From Jackrogersella multiformis (lineage: Eukaryota > Ascomycota > Sordariomycetes > Xylariales > Hypoxylaceae): a stretch of 64,000 bases of DNA. Position numbers and translations under genes: made by a program. The stretch lies in the NCBI GenBank assembly GCA_902806575.1, contig CADCXD010000006.1, positions 124,001 through 188,000 of the forward strand. Reading direction: 5' to 3'. The notes beneath the pieces were generated by a model. The model saw only the letters and a list, made by a program, of their open reading frames with translations, had not been told where the DNA came from and made no database searches. Positions 48,122 through 58,385 of the stretch are shown piece by piece. The stretch's first letter is position 1; each line of letters starts with the position of its first letter.

Positions 48122-48585
48122 ATGTCCAAGGATGAAAGCACAAGTCAACAGAGCAGTGCCGCTCAATATGACGATGAGCCAGATGAATGGTGAGACCGTA
48201 AAAATGAATTATTTTGAAATTATTAATCCTTGTTCACTGACTCCCTCCTGATAATTTAGGGACAAGAGGATCTTCAGCACAGGATGCGCAGGTATGGGCC
48301 CAAAGAACAAGCAGACCAGTATCGTGCTTCTCCGTGTCAAAATGCTGACTGGTGGAATTAGACGAGAACGCCAATCTAACAGACTGCTACTTCGAGAAGA
48401 AAGACTGGCGGGCTTGCAAGAAAGAGGTAAGCAATGAAGATATAGACCCCAATCTGATGCACTTGCTTTTGTAGTCTCTTCGCCGGTAACCTGCTAACGG
48501 AGTTCGCCAACACTAGATGGAGATTTTCAGGGCCTGCTGGAAGAAGCACCACAACAATGAGAGGACATCCACAAAAGATGCGTAA
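48122..48585 (+). CDS. coa4: twin CX9C mitochondrial protein, COA4/Cmc3-like
   Basis: Four exons, 48122-48189, 48260-48291, 48362-48426 and 48517-48585; introns are 70, 70 and 90 bp, all phases match, and the product is 77 aa. It is too short and split to appear as one open frame. After an acidic start (YDDEPDEWDKRI) comes a CHCH fold: C-x9-C (CADENANLTDC), a nine-residue link YFEKKDWRA, then C-x9-C (CKKEMEIFRAC). The order and the WDKRI...DCY..KDWR..C wording match cytochrome-oxidase assembly factor 4 (yeast Cmc3). Such proteins are imported into the intermembrane space by the Mia40 disulfide relay and help assemble complex IV. The exact orthology rests on motif reading only. Confidence 0.85.
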
Positions 48586-49099
48586 CTTCTAGAACTAGTC
48601 AAGTTATTAAATTGGTGTGTAGTCGCAAGAGATCAACCACAATGTGTAAAAAACATGATGAATAAAACTTGAGAACCTTAGAAGTTGAGGTATTAATCAA
48701 AGTACCTAGGTATCAATTAATATTCCACTAATACCTCTCTAAAGTCATCCATTGGGAAGCTACTTCTTGTAGAGACTGCGGAAGGAACTGTGACGCTGTC
48801 GCACTAACCTAGGTATTTTCAAACATTGCATGTCTGAGATCCACCGTCAATCACGACCCACTAAACCCTATCGATAAGCTCTCGGCACCTTACCGGAGCC
48901 GCAGGTGCAGGTGCAGGATTGGCCCCGCTAGTCGATTGAGGGCACGCAACGTCCAGAAATTTCAAACTCTTTTATCTGCGCTTAATCTCTACATATAACA
49001 TCCCTAGGTAGGTATACCACCCATAACACCACAATCACAATCACTACCACGATCACAACCATAATTACAACCGCAGCCACGACCGCCACTAGCACCGCA
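48586..49099. other. intergenic, mgm101 upstream region
   Basis: No gene seen. CCTAGG palindromes near 48700 and 49003; an ACCAC/ACAATCAC-rich low-complexity leader just before the mgm101 ATG. Confidence 0.5.
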
Positions 49100-50199
49100 A
49101 TGGCTTCACGAACATTGGCACCGCTACGGGTGGCGAGCAAACGGCTCCGCGCGTCGGCTTTCCCACCAACCTGGGCCCAGCTGCCCGCGGCCCGCACCCT
49201 CGTCGGCACCTCCAAAGCGAAGCAGTACCAAATGCCGCCGAGCTCGTACCCGCGCTCCTCCCCCTCCACCTCCGCGACAGCGTCGAAGACCGCGTCTCCA
49301 TCTCCATCTCCATCCGCCTCCGCCTCCGCCCCCGCATCCAGCACCCCGGCGGCGGCCGCATCCTCCAAGCCCGCAGCGCGGACGCCCGTGCCCGCGGTGT
49401 CGGGGGTGCCGCTCCCGGACGCGTCGGAGCTGCCGCCGCCTCCCCCCGACTCGGGGAGCGGGGGCGAAGGCAAGCCCATCGACTGGACGCAGTCGTACCA
49501 CGGGCTGGGCACGTCGTCGTTCGGGCCGGAGGTCGCGGCGGTGCTGCAGGCGCGCCTCGACGCCGACGACATCGAGGTCAAGCCCGACGGCATCATCTAC
49601 CTGCCCGAGATCAAGTACCGGCGCATCCTCAACGCCGCCTTCGGCCCCGGAGGCTGGGGGCTCGCTCCCAGGGGCCAGCTCGCCATCCACGAGAAGCTCG
49701 TCACGAGGGAGTATGCGCTGGTCGTGCATGGACGGTGAGTTTTATATGTTCTTACCTCGATCTATGGTCTTCGTTTTTTCTTCCATCGATTTGAGGAGAG
49801 GTGAAGCGAAGGACGGTTTAGTGTTGCCTGCCCACATATAGCCGTATTGGCAGTAGCTGGCTCTATAGTGTTTTCCTTCTTTTTTTCCAACCTACAAAAG
49901 CTAGCTTATACTAACATACCCCCCCACCAAATAGATTCGTAGGGCAAGCGCGAGGCGAGCAGCAGTACTTCACCGAAGAGGGAATTTCGACGGCGGCCGA
50001 GGGGTGCAAGTCCAACGCGCTGATGCGGTGCTGCAAGGACCTGGGGATAGCGTCGGAGCTGTGGGACCCGCGCTTCATCCGCAAGTTCATGAAGGAGCAC
50101 GCCATGCAGCAGTGGGTGGAACACGCCACCACCAAGAAGAAGAAGCAGATCTGGCTGCGCAAGGACGACGAGATCCGCTACCCGTGGAAGAAGACGTAG
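49100..50199 (+). CDS. mgm101: Mgm101 mitochondrial DNA repair/recombination protein
   Basis: Exon 1 is 49100-49734 and exon 2 49935-50199, with a 200-bp intron; the product is 299 aa. Residues 1-40 are Arg/Ser/Ala-rich without acids, as in a mitochondrial presequence. Residues 45-120 are low-complexity Ser/Pro/Ala. The conserved Rad52-like core follows: IDWTQSYHGLGTSSF, then FGPGGWGLAPRG, the GEQQYF strand, and the C-terminal NALMRCCKDLGIASELWDP and WLRKDDEIRYPWK. It binds and anneals single-stranded DNA in mitochondrial nucleoids and keeps the mitochondrial genome intact. The core is complete. The presequence-side repeats (SPSPSPSASASAPA) are very GC-rich. Confidence 0.95.
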
Positions 50200-50559
50200 T
50201 AGGTGACGTGCCGTGCCGCGAGAGGGAGAGGTGTCGGGCTTGGTTTTACGTGACGAATAGGGGCGTTGTACGATACGGATACGTAGCAGAGGTGGTAGAT
50301 ACCCCGATGATTTCTACTAGACGTCATGTCACATAAAAGAGACGGGTCATGATAGACGGGAGACAGAGAATATAATGATACAAGCCGCGCGCAACACACG
50401 GCTCTCAGCTCCACCAGAGTTTATCCCTCCGGACAAGAGTTGAATCCTATCGTCTAGCACCTCGTCTACCAATTCCTCCAAGTATGCACACCAGCCAAAG
50501 AACCAACAAACCATTAACTCCGTGCGAATGAAATTGAAGTCGTAGGTGCTACAGCTGGT
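50200..50559. other. intergenic between convergent genes
   Basis: 360 bp between the mgm101 and yop1-like stop codons; no feature recognised. Confidence 0.5.
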
Positions 50560-51726
50560 CTACATCTGAAACCCAGAGCTCTGTCCAGCGTCTGGCTGGT
50601 CGGTCGGCTGATTAGTCGGCTGTCCGGTGCCTACAGTTCCCCAGCCCAAGAAGCTCCAGCCGCTCCTCGCACTACCGGGACTTGGCTCGGCACCGGGCAC
50701 TCTCCTACGTAAATTGTTATCATCTTCCTCGGCACCACTTTCGGCGTCGATTTTCTCAAAGTCGACTTCACTCCGGCTCTTACTGATCCCACTCCATACG
50801 CTGTGACCGCTAGGCGGCCGCGAACTTCCATCTTGCCCGTCTAAGCTCATGCTGCCGGGACGTAAGTCCTTCTTCGCCTGCTCCGCCGTCTTGCGGTCCT
50901 CCTCGGATTTCTCCAGCTGTCTAGCTTCCCTGTCTAGCGCGCCCATCATGAATGCTAGTCGCTCCTTCTGTGCGGCGATGAAGGTTATCTTCTCCTCGGC
51001 GCCGCTGATATTCTCGGGGATCAGGGTTGCGGTGGACGAAGCCTGGTCCTTAGCCGGCGTTGCGAAACCACCGGCAGCGGCACCGACGGCGCCAGCCAGT
51101 AGGTTATAGAAATCGGTTCCTGCGGTACCGGCATTGTTGGTTGCCCACCGCGACGCTGGCACGCTGAACCTAGCGAGCAATGCCTGGGTGTAGCCCTGCG
51201 GCGCGGCTGTGGCTCTCGTCTCTTCCTCCTGCTCGCGCGGCGGCATGCCCAAGACCTGGGTGCGGAGCAGCTCGATGGCCCGCTTCAAGTAAGCCATTCC
51301 CGCGGCCTTGAGCCTATCGTGAGCGCTGGCGATAAAGTCTTCGATGGCGGTCTCGTTCTCCTCGAGGTAAGGGTGGAGGTAGGTCTCGTATAGCAGACGC
51401 GCGCCCTGGGTCTGGGGCAGGACGAGGTAGAGGAGGAAGAAGAGGCGCATGTAGGAGTAGAAGGGGATCCACACGAGGATGAACTCGGTCCACGACTCGA
51501 CGAGCAGGGCGCAGGACAGGACGGACCAGTACATCAGCCATGGCGTCAACTGTGCCGGGTCGGAGGTCTTGAGAGCCTTGTAGGAGGCGAAGAGGGGGAA
51601 GAGGAAGGATGCTACGGAGCTGTCGTTGCGTTAGACGGCAGGGCTTAGCCAAGATCATCGCTTCGCATACAAAGAACTGGGGGGTTAGTGGACATACGAG
51701 AGGAATTTCGGGATGAGGTCAAACAT
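50560..51726 (-). CDS. TB2/DP1/HVA22 (Yop1/REEP) family membrane-shaping protein
   Basis: Exon 1 is 51726-51698 (29 nt) and exon 2 51619-50560, with a 78-bp intron; the product is 362 aa. The N-terminal 90 residues hold the TB2/DP1 domain: SFLFPLFASYKALKTSD, then LTPWLMYWSVLSCALLVESW, and WIPFYSYMRLFFLLYLVLPQTQGARLLYETYLHPYL. Hairpins in these stretches bend tubular endoplasmic reticulum. Past residue 110 is a long hydrophilic tail with a Lys/Glu-rich coiled-coil-like section (KERLAFMMGALDREARQ) and a PTNQPTDQP end. Yeast Yop1 is about half this length, so this is the long filamentous-fungal form rather than the strict Yop1 orthologue. The split first exon explains a start earlier than the longest frame suggests. 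Confidence 0.87.
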
Positions 51727-53879
51727 GGTGATTGGTAGTGATTGGTAGTCGTCTCGAGTTAGATTGGATGACGAAAAGGGGGATGAGATAGCGACGAGTT
51801 CCTTATGCGTGTCTGTTTCGGTCGTTAGATTACGTCGACTTGTCAGCCTCAGGGGAGTTGTATTGGGGGTCGTAGGAGCAAATTAGTTTACCTAGGGATG
51901 ACTCGACGTTGAAAGGGAGAATGAAAACAAAGAAAGGGCCGGAATGTCGGCAAAGACTAAGGGCTCGGTTTAGAAAATGAGCTATGAGTTGGAGGAGGTT
52001 AGGTAAAGATAGGTTAATAAAGTTCCAAGGTTCGTAGCTGATGGTGAATTATTTAGCGATGCGCTCTTAGCTAAGTTTAAGCTAGAGTCGTAAATGACGA
52101 TTGAAGGAGATCACGACCTGATGACCCCGCCAAAACGTCACAAGCAGTAGGCAAATAATCACCTGCGCTGCCCGGGATGGTAGGTACGCTGCTCCTGAGG
52201 TTCGGAGGAAGCAGTGGATAAGCGTTGGTGCCTTATTTAGTCGCGCGGGGCTTGGGGCGGCTAGCTGTGTTGGGTCCTCGTGCAGGGTATGGCTCGGTAC
52301 AAGAACTATCACTTGCCCCGATTAGCCTAGCTGCGTCTGGACCGTGCGCAGCTATGAGGTTCCGTACAACCTTATTCAGCTCGAGCAGCTCGGACCTCGG
52401 GGGTACGTAGATACATCACATACCTTAAAACTTCGTATTCCCTTCAACTTTCAACTTTTAACCTTCAACTTCTTTGATATTGTCCTAAGTTGAGTAAACT
52501 TCAATAATTTGCATGACTCAAGTGTGGTTATAAAATTAGTGCTCCGAGCTATTTATATATCTCATTGCTTAAAATCTAGTAAACACGTTGCAGATTTAGA
52601 TTCATTTTTTAATTCTTCTGCCTGCTATTACTTTCTCTGCCTCCGAGTCCTGCCACGACGCGTTTGTCTATGATCTGTTCTGTCTGCCTAACCTATTACG
52701 CATCCGAAGAATTAAAGACACATGTTCCTATACAATTACGGCCTAATATGTTAACATTGCCATCTGCTCACTTGCAAGCTATATACATGATACATGCTAC
52801 GAAGTTGAGTTGCATTTCCCTTTAAAATTGTGGACTAACCTTAGCAAGTGAAGATTATCTTGATATATAGGTGCCTGAAGAACAGGCCAGAATAGCCCAA
52901 TTCCCGTTCGATTTTGTTAAATTTAACTTTAGTGTCGATTACATAAATGCGAAGATATAACCAATACCATAAGTGAAGATTTAGATCATTTTGCCTTATC
53001 AAGGTGCATCAAAAAGTTGATATTTACATGTAACTAAGTATACAAGAGCAGAGAGCTCGGCGGTAACTAACCAAGGAGCTTCGTCAGAGTCTTACGTGAC
53101 GTAGGTATTTTTTCACCCAAGCTTACGACATCTCTCGTAACAGGCTAAGTGACAATTTAGAAGTTTGTACCATAGTGATGCCTAAGAATTCTTAAGAGTC
53201 ATTAATCGTCAATCTAACTTAAGCGACCAGTACTGTAATCAGAAGGCACCTAGGTTAGATTTTATATCTGTTATCAATACTTTCGAAGTTAAGAACCCTC
53301 AGCTGAAAAGTGAGGATTCTTAGGCTTTGTTTGTAGCCTTGGGGTAAGGCATCAGAAATAAGATTGCTGTATATTTAAAGGAGTATTGACCTATAACTGT
53401 AGGGTAAGACTATTAACACCTATCCCTTCGAACTCTCGGGGTCTTTTTATATACACAACTAGAGTCTCCCTAGTATATGGCCAATAACCCAGGGCAATGT
53501 CATCTCCACTACCATCTCTTAATAAATTGCGTCAATAGGAATAGGAATTCTTCCTTTTATCACCGTGGATGCATCTCAACCAGTTTTATTAAACTCGGAA
53601 CCCCTTTATGTTGAAATTAGTAATTGAACGACTGTGCTCGGTTACAATACCTCGTGTACAGCGAGCTTGAGATGGATTTAGAATAATAATCAACATTGGT
53701 ATGCTTGAGGAGTAATTTATATAAGACAGCTATGCCGAACTAAATCTAAAGATAAGGGATTATATTATATCATTTAGTGTTGTAACATATATACTCTTGA
53801 TACAATTGATTCCTAAGCTGCGCCTTCATAAAGGAAGTTCTAAATAAGGCATTGCGTACGACTTATTAATATAACTACC
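51727..53879. other. intergenic, gene-poor
   Basis: No gene supported; AT content rises toward the solo LTR. Confidence 0.5.
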
Positions 53880-54188
53880 TGTCATACGGATAGGCTTCAC
53901 GAAGCAGAGTATGATTAATATATATATACAAGTTGGTGAATACAAGATATGTTAGAACTTATGAAATAGTTATTAAATAAGGTTAATTAAAAGATTTAAT
54001 TAATATAGGTAAAATTAAATTAATAGGATTAAAAAGGCGTTAACGACGCTTAAAAAATATTTAAATTATATATATATAAGTTATTACGACTCGTTTTATG
54101 AGAGAAAAAAAAGGTAAAAACCTTAAAACCATAAAAAATTATTATTTAAAATTAAATTATAGTTTTAAGCTTTATTACCCTTGTTATA
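53880..54188 (+). repeat. solo LTR with 5-bp target duplication CTACC
   Basis: 309 bp, from TGTCATACGG to CCTTGTTATA, same family as the LTRs at 271-579 and 58073-58385. CTACC stands on both sides (53875-53879 and 54189-54193). The sequence after the LTR differs from the element interior (GATAATTC). This is therefore an element reduced to one LTR by recombination. The LTR is AT-shifted like the others. Confidence 0.9.
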
Positions 54189-54688
54189 CTACCTGAAACA
54201 GTTACTTATTAATTAAAACATAAATTCTTAAGTCTCATGTTATATTTAGAGATAAATATTAACGTTACTGATGATACTTATAAGCTAAGTCCCTTGTTTA
54301 ATTTTATCCGTCCAGGTTAACCGGTTATATCTTCGCCCTTAATCTTTTCCTGTTGTCTTCGTTAAAGGACCCTTATCGACGTAAAGATGCATAAAAATGT
54401 TACTTATAAAATTTACGTAAAATATGAGATATTCTTTATTTGTTAAGATAGTTGTCCATACCTACTGTTAGCAATACAAAATTTGAATAGAAAGTTTAGA
54501 TAGCATATAGTACTTTTTCTTTAAAGGAGAGAATTTAACTCGACTTAGAGTGTAATTCCTGATATAACCCCTGTCACAAAGCCAGCCCATCCCCCTAAAC
54601 CATGATTGACTTCAGAAGTTTCCCCAAACTACCGTACCGAGCAAACTATAGTGTGTAATATTCTAACCCGGGTCTGGGAATGCTATTC

Positions 54689-55520
54689 TCAATTTGCAGA
54701 GAAGTCATCGCCAGGATCGTTGAAGGAGAAAAAATCCGTTGGTGACACGTACGCCCCAGTATTGCCACCTTGACCTTGCCCTGATGTGTTCCCCATGTCT
54801 TGGTTGGAGGACTGAGACTGTACTCTGTTAGGCCCTATATCGTACTCAGATTCGAGGATCGTGTACCTTTGATTTCTTCTTGCCGTCCTTTGCTGCCTTC
54901 TTTGAGTGACTACTACTCTTCTCTGTGTCTAAGTTAGCTTCTCGATCCTGCGATGTGTTTGTATCAGTTCTCATGAAGTCTTACTTGATGCTCCGCTTGA
55001 ATTGTCTGCTGGTGACATTTTCTGAATCAGTCTGGATAAGTGGTTCCTTGATGTTTATCGTTGATGAATTGCGGGTGGAGAATATCTTTGTTTCCGACTA
55101 CATCCTTTGCTTCAGTCTCTAGTTATATATGAGGTTTGATTTCTCCTTAACAATATACAGGAACTGTCTACACCTTCGGATGCGCCTACTCTTCCCATCT
55201 CGTGTCGTTGTGGATTCAGCTCGGTCTGATTCCTAAGATGATCGCACATGTGCCCATCGGCACACCCAGTGAATTTATTAGCATATTGGGGGTTGAAGTC
55301 ACGACGAGGATTCCAAATTAATAAAGTCGAGTCAATCTGTGCCATCGCCATTTCCGTCTATCACCTGCGAGTGCCGAAGAATGACGTCCATTTTCGGAAT
55401 ATTCTCTGCGGGCCTCCCCCTTACGGGACCGGGTTCGCGTTCGGGCTCGCAGATTGATATCATTTGCAGCAGGCCACCGGCAGATACTAGTGAGCCGCGG
55501 ATGCTGGGCCGTACCGCGCC
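54689..55520 (-). pseudogene. possible decayed or unresolved gene, minus strand
   Basis: Several coding-like stretches follow each other in different frames: STLLIWNPRRDFNPQYANK (about 55320), LETEAKDVVGNKDILHPQF (about 55120), an Asp/Lys-rich KSSSHSKKAAKDGKKKSK piece (about 54910), and a terminal ESEYDIGPNRVQSQSSNQ...FFSFNDPGDDFSAN ending at a stop at 54689. I could not join them with standard introns. A frame-shifted remnant or a gene with unusual splicing are both possible. No family is recognised. Confidence 0.3.
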
Positions 55521-57880
55521 TTGACAAATATAGATTAGAGATGCGAGGTGCCGAGATCACTAAGCCAATTTGAGCCGGGCGGACCGAAAAAAGGTTGACA
55601 TTGAATGCTACCGCATGTTCCTTAGGGCTGACGCTACGACCTTACTTAAATCTCAGCCCCTTTTCCTTGTATGTAGGTGTGTCGTATCATAGGAATCCTA
55701 GATAAAGTACATATATGGCCAGATCTACTATGTACATGTTCTATTACAGCGTAGCTAATTGGACTAAACATAGTAATATCGGGTGCAATGGTAGCTTGCG
55801 TCAGATGCAGGCACTTGTGTTACTGTTGCTACAGCCTATGAATCCCATCTCCAAGGACCCGGAACGAGAGTTCCACCTTATCGTCTTTGACTTGGTAGGC
55901 TTTCTCGCTCTCGCAATGTCACGTTTATAACGAAAACAACCTGCTTTGAGGCATAGAAGATTACGGCACATGTCTAAATATTGTCTTTTAGTTCTAATTA
56001 TCCCGTCGTTGATATTAATTTACCCCAGAAGCTAAATACACCAATATCATCGAAGACCAAAAGAGAAGACGGCTTACTAAATTCACCAAATCATAGCGTC
56101 GGCTATAATCACCCTATGGTTATACTACCTAGAGCTCTTTCTCCTTTGAAAATACGAGAAAACCCCTCCGGACCGGTTTATTGCTACCTTATAATTTGCA
56201 TACGGAAAATCGCTTCGTTGGCACGCGACCGGGGGAACCCGAGAGACGGGGCCCGGAGACACCTAGGTGATAGATGCAACTCACGGTTACATCAAAGAAG
56301 CGCAAACGAGCGGCTAGTTCTTGGTGTGTTAGCCCAGACCTATTTCTTAGGCGCCGTGTGCGATCTCTCACAGGCTGACACTGTCGCCACAATGTAACCA
56401 TCATTAGCAGGGTAGACTAACGAGCATCTACTAACTTACTGTTCACCATAACCGGTGCCAAATTTGACTAGCCTCCTGCAAATCATCCTTTAAATACGGC
56501 AGGGAAAAGAACCCATGCAACATCGGATAGATTTAGTGTTGCATTGCCGATCACATATTTGCTGGCATCGCCGGCGGCATATGCACTTATATCTGGCTTC
56601 ATTCCTCAAGTAACCAACTTGTCCCAATCCATTTACCGACTATTAGTTCCTAGTTATTTCCAGCATGTGGGTGGTTCTCACATTTGTGTCCAACTTGTAA
56701 ATTCTTTCCGAACCATATCACTAAGGCGACGAGTCGTAGTTTCACCCGGTCATACCCTCGTATGTCTAGCTCAATTTATATTATTTATGACGAATGGATG
56801 GGTTGAAATAATTATAAGCGGAGATATTTAAAGGAGAATATTTCTTTATTTCATCGCTCGGTGATTCAAGAGCACAATTACATATTAAACGAGTTTAGTT
56901 TTACATATTACACTTTCATTAAGTTAAGTCAATTATTAAAATATTTTCTAGTTTACTTGAAGATATTCGCACATTGACTTGGCTTAGTCATCACCGACAA
57001 TAGGAGAAATTACCCCTGAACCCCTGAATCCTAATAATTATAAACCAGCTTTGAAATGCCTAGGATTGATCGACAAAGGATATTTTATTATGTCTAGAGG
57101 TATCGGGATACGTAGGTTTTGATATTTTTCGCTGTAAGACAGACAGTAGTGGTGACCTAGGCAAAGCATGTCCATTTATTGCCATCAGGCAAGCGCTATT
57201 ATCTCCCAACGCAGATCCTATCTCTAGGGATCCTCAAATGGAGATATTTGAAAGTACCGTCGACTTCCTACCACATATATTTATACTTCAACTGCATTAT
57301 AAACAGCATGGTGACCAATCTTAAGCCAGGGCTCAGAACAACTCAACCCCACGAGAGAACTTCGTTCAGTTATTCCGAGGGTTAGTGAGTATCTGCCCTA
57401 TATCGTCCTCAACACCAATGATTAACGGTTCTCCAAAACCATCGGATCACTAGGGGTATATTGGGTGACGAGTTAGTGTTTGCGTTTTTGCGGTATCTTT
57501 TCCGCAACTTGGCCAGCTGTTACAATATGAAATCCATGGAAACCCTTAAAAAGGGTGTTAACTAATACCTTTATCACATGTTTTTGAACATAGCTTATTT
57601 AACGAGAATATTATTGCGTAAAAACTATCTGAGGTCGAATACCCTCCCATTCATGATATGGTGGCAGGCATTTCTTGCGTGTATCAAAGGCCTTATCCGA
57701 CCCTCATAGTCCTACTTCGGGAAAATAGCAATCGACAAAAATCTCTATGCTATGGTAGGATATGTAGACGTGAGTTCTGTCATGTCCAGTCGAATAGTGA
57801 AGGGTCAAGGTAACGGTAGTGGATATTATTATGACACCACTATAACAGTTTATAGTCTTGCCTAGGACTCTATACCTCCC

Positions 57881-58072
57881 CTATAACGCAGCATTTGCCC
57901 CCATTATATTGTGGCGTCTAAGATGCCTTCCCACCGTCTCGGCCATCCCATACACTTTGCCACAGCCCGGCCAATTGCAACTCATCTGGCCGTCAACAGA
58001 AGCAACATCATTGTGATGTCTAAGGTGCTTGTTGAGTTCATTCTCAGTGGCAACGGTTACAGTGCAGTCAGG
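57881..58072 (-). pseudogene. C2H2 zinc-finger gene cut by the right-hand LTR
   Basis: The frame carries one full finger, C-x4-C-x12-H-x3-H (CNWPGCGKVYGMAETVGRHLRRH split here as CNWPGC and VGRHLRRH), and the 3' part of a preceding finger (C-x12-H-x3-H). The LTR begins at 58073, three codons upstream of that finger's second Cys, so the first Cys and everything before are gone. The frame ends ten residues after the full finger. I infer disruption of a zinc-finger gene by retroelement insertion. Confidence 0.6.
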
Positions 58073-58385
58073 TGTCATACGGATAGGCTCCACGAAGCAA
58101 AGTATGATCAATATATGCATGTATAATGGTTAATACAAGATATGTTAGAACTTATAAAATAAAGCTATTAGATAAGGTTAATTAGAAGATTAGATTAATA
58201 TATATAAGACTAAATTAATAAGAATAAGAGGGCGTTAATGACGCTTAAGGAAATATTTAAATTATATATATATAGGTTATTACGCCTCGCTTTGTAAGAA
58301 AAAATAAAAAATAAGAACTTTAAGATTATAAAGAATTATAATTTAAAATTAAATTATGGTTTTAAGCCTTATTACCTTTATTATA
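58073..58385 (+). repeat. 5' LTR of the right retroelement
   Basis: 313 bp, TGTCATACGG...TTATTATA, aligned by eye over its length to the two other LTRs with scattered C-to-T and G-to-A differences. The internal part GATAATTC... follows at 58386. Confidence 0.85.

Larger units (their letters stand above)
54189..58072. other. intergenic, decayed coding pieces
   Basis: Apart from the two pseudogene regions listed separately, no gene is supported. Composition alternates between normal and AT-rich. Confidence 0.5.
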
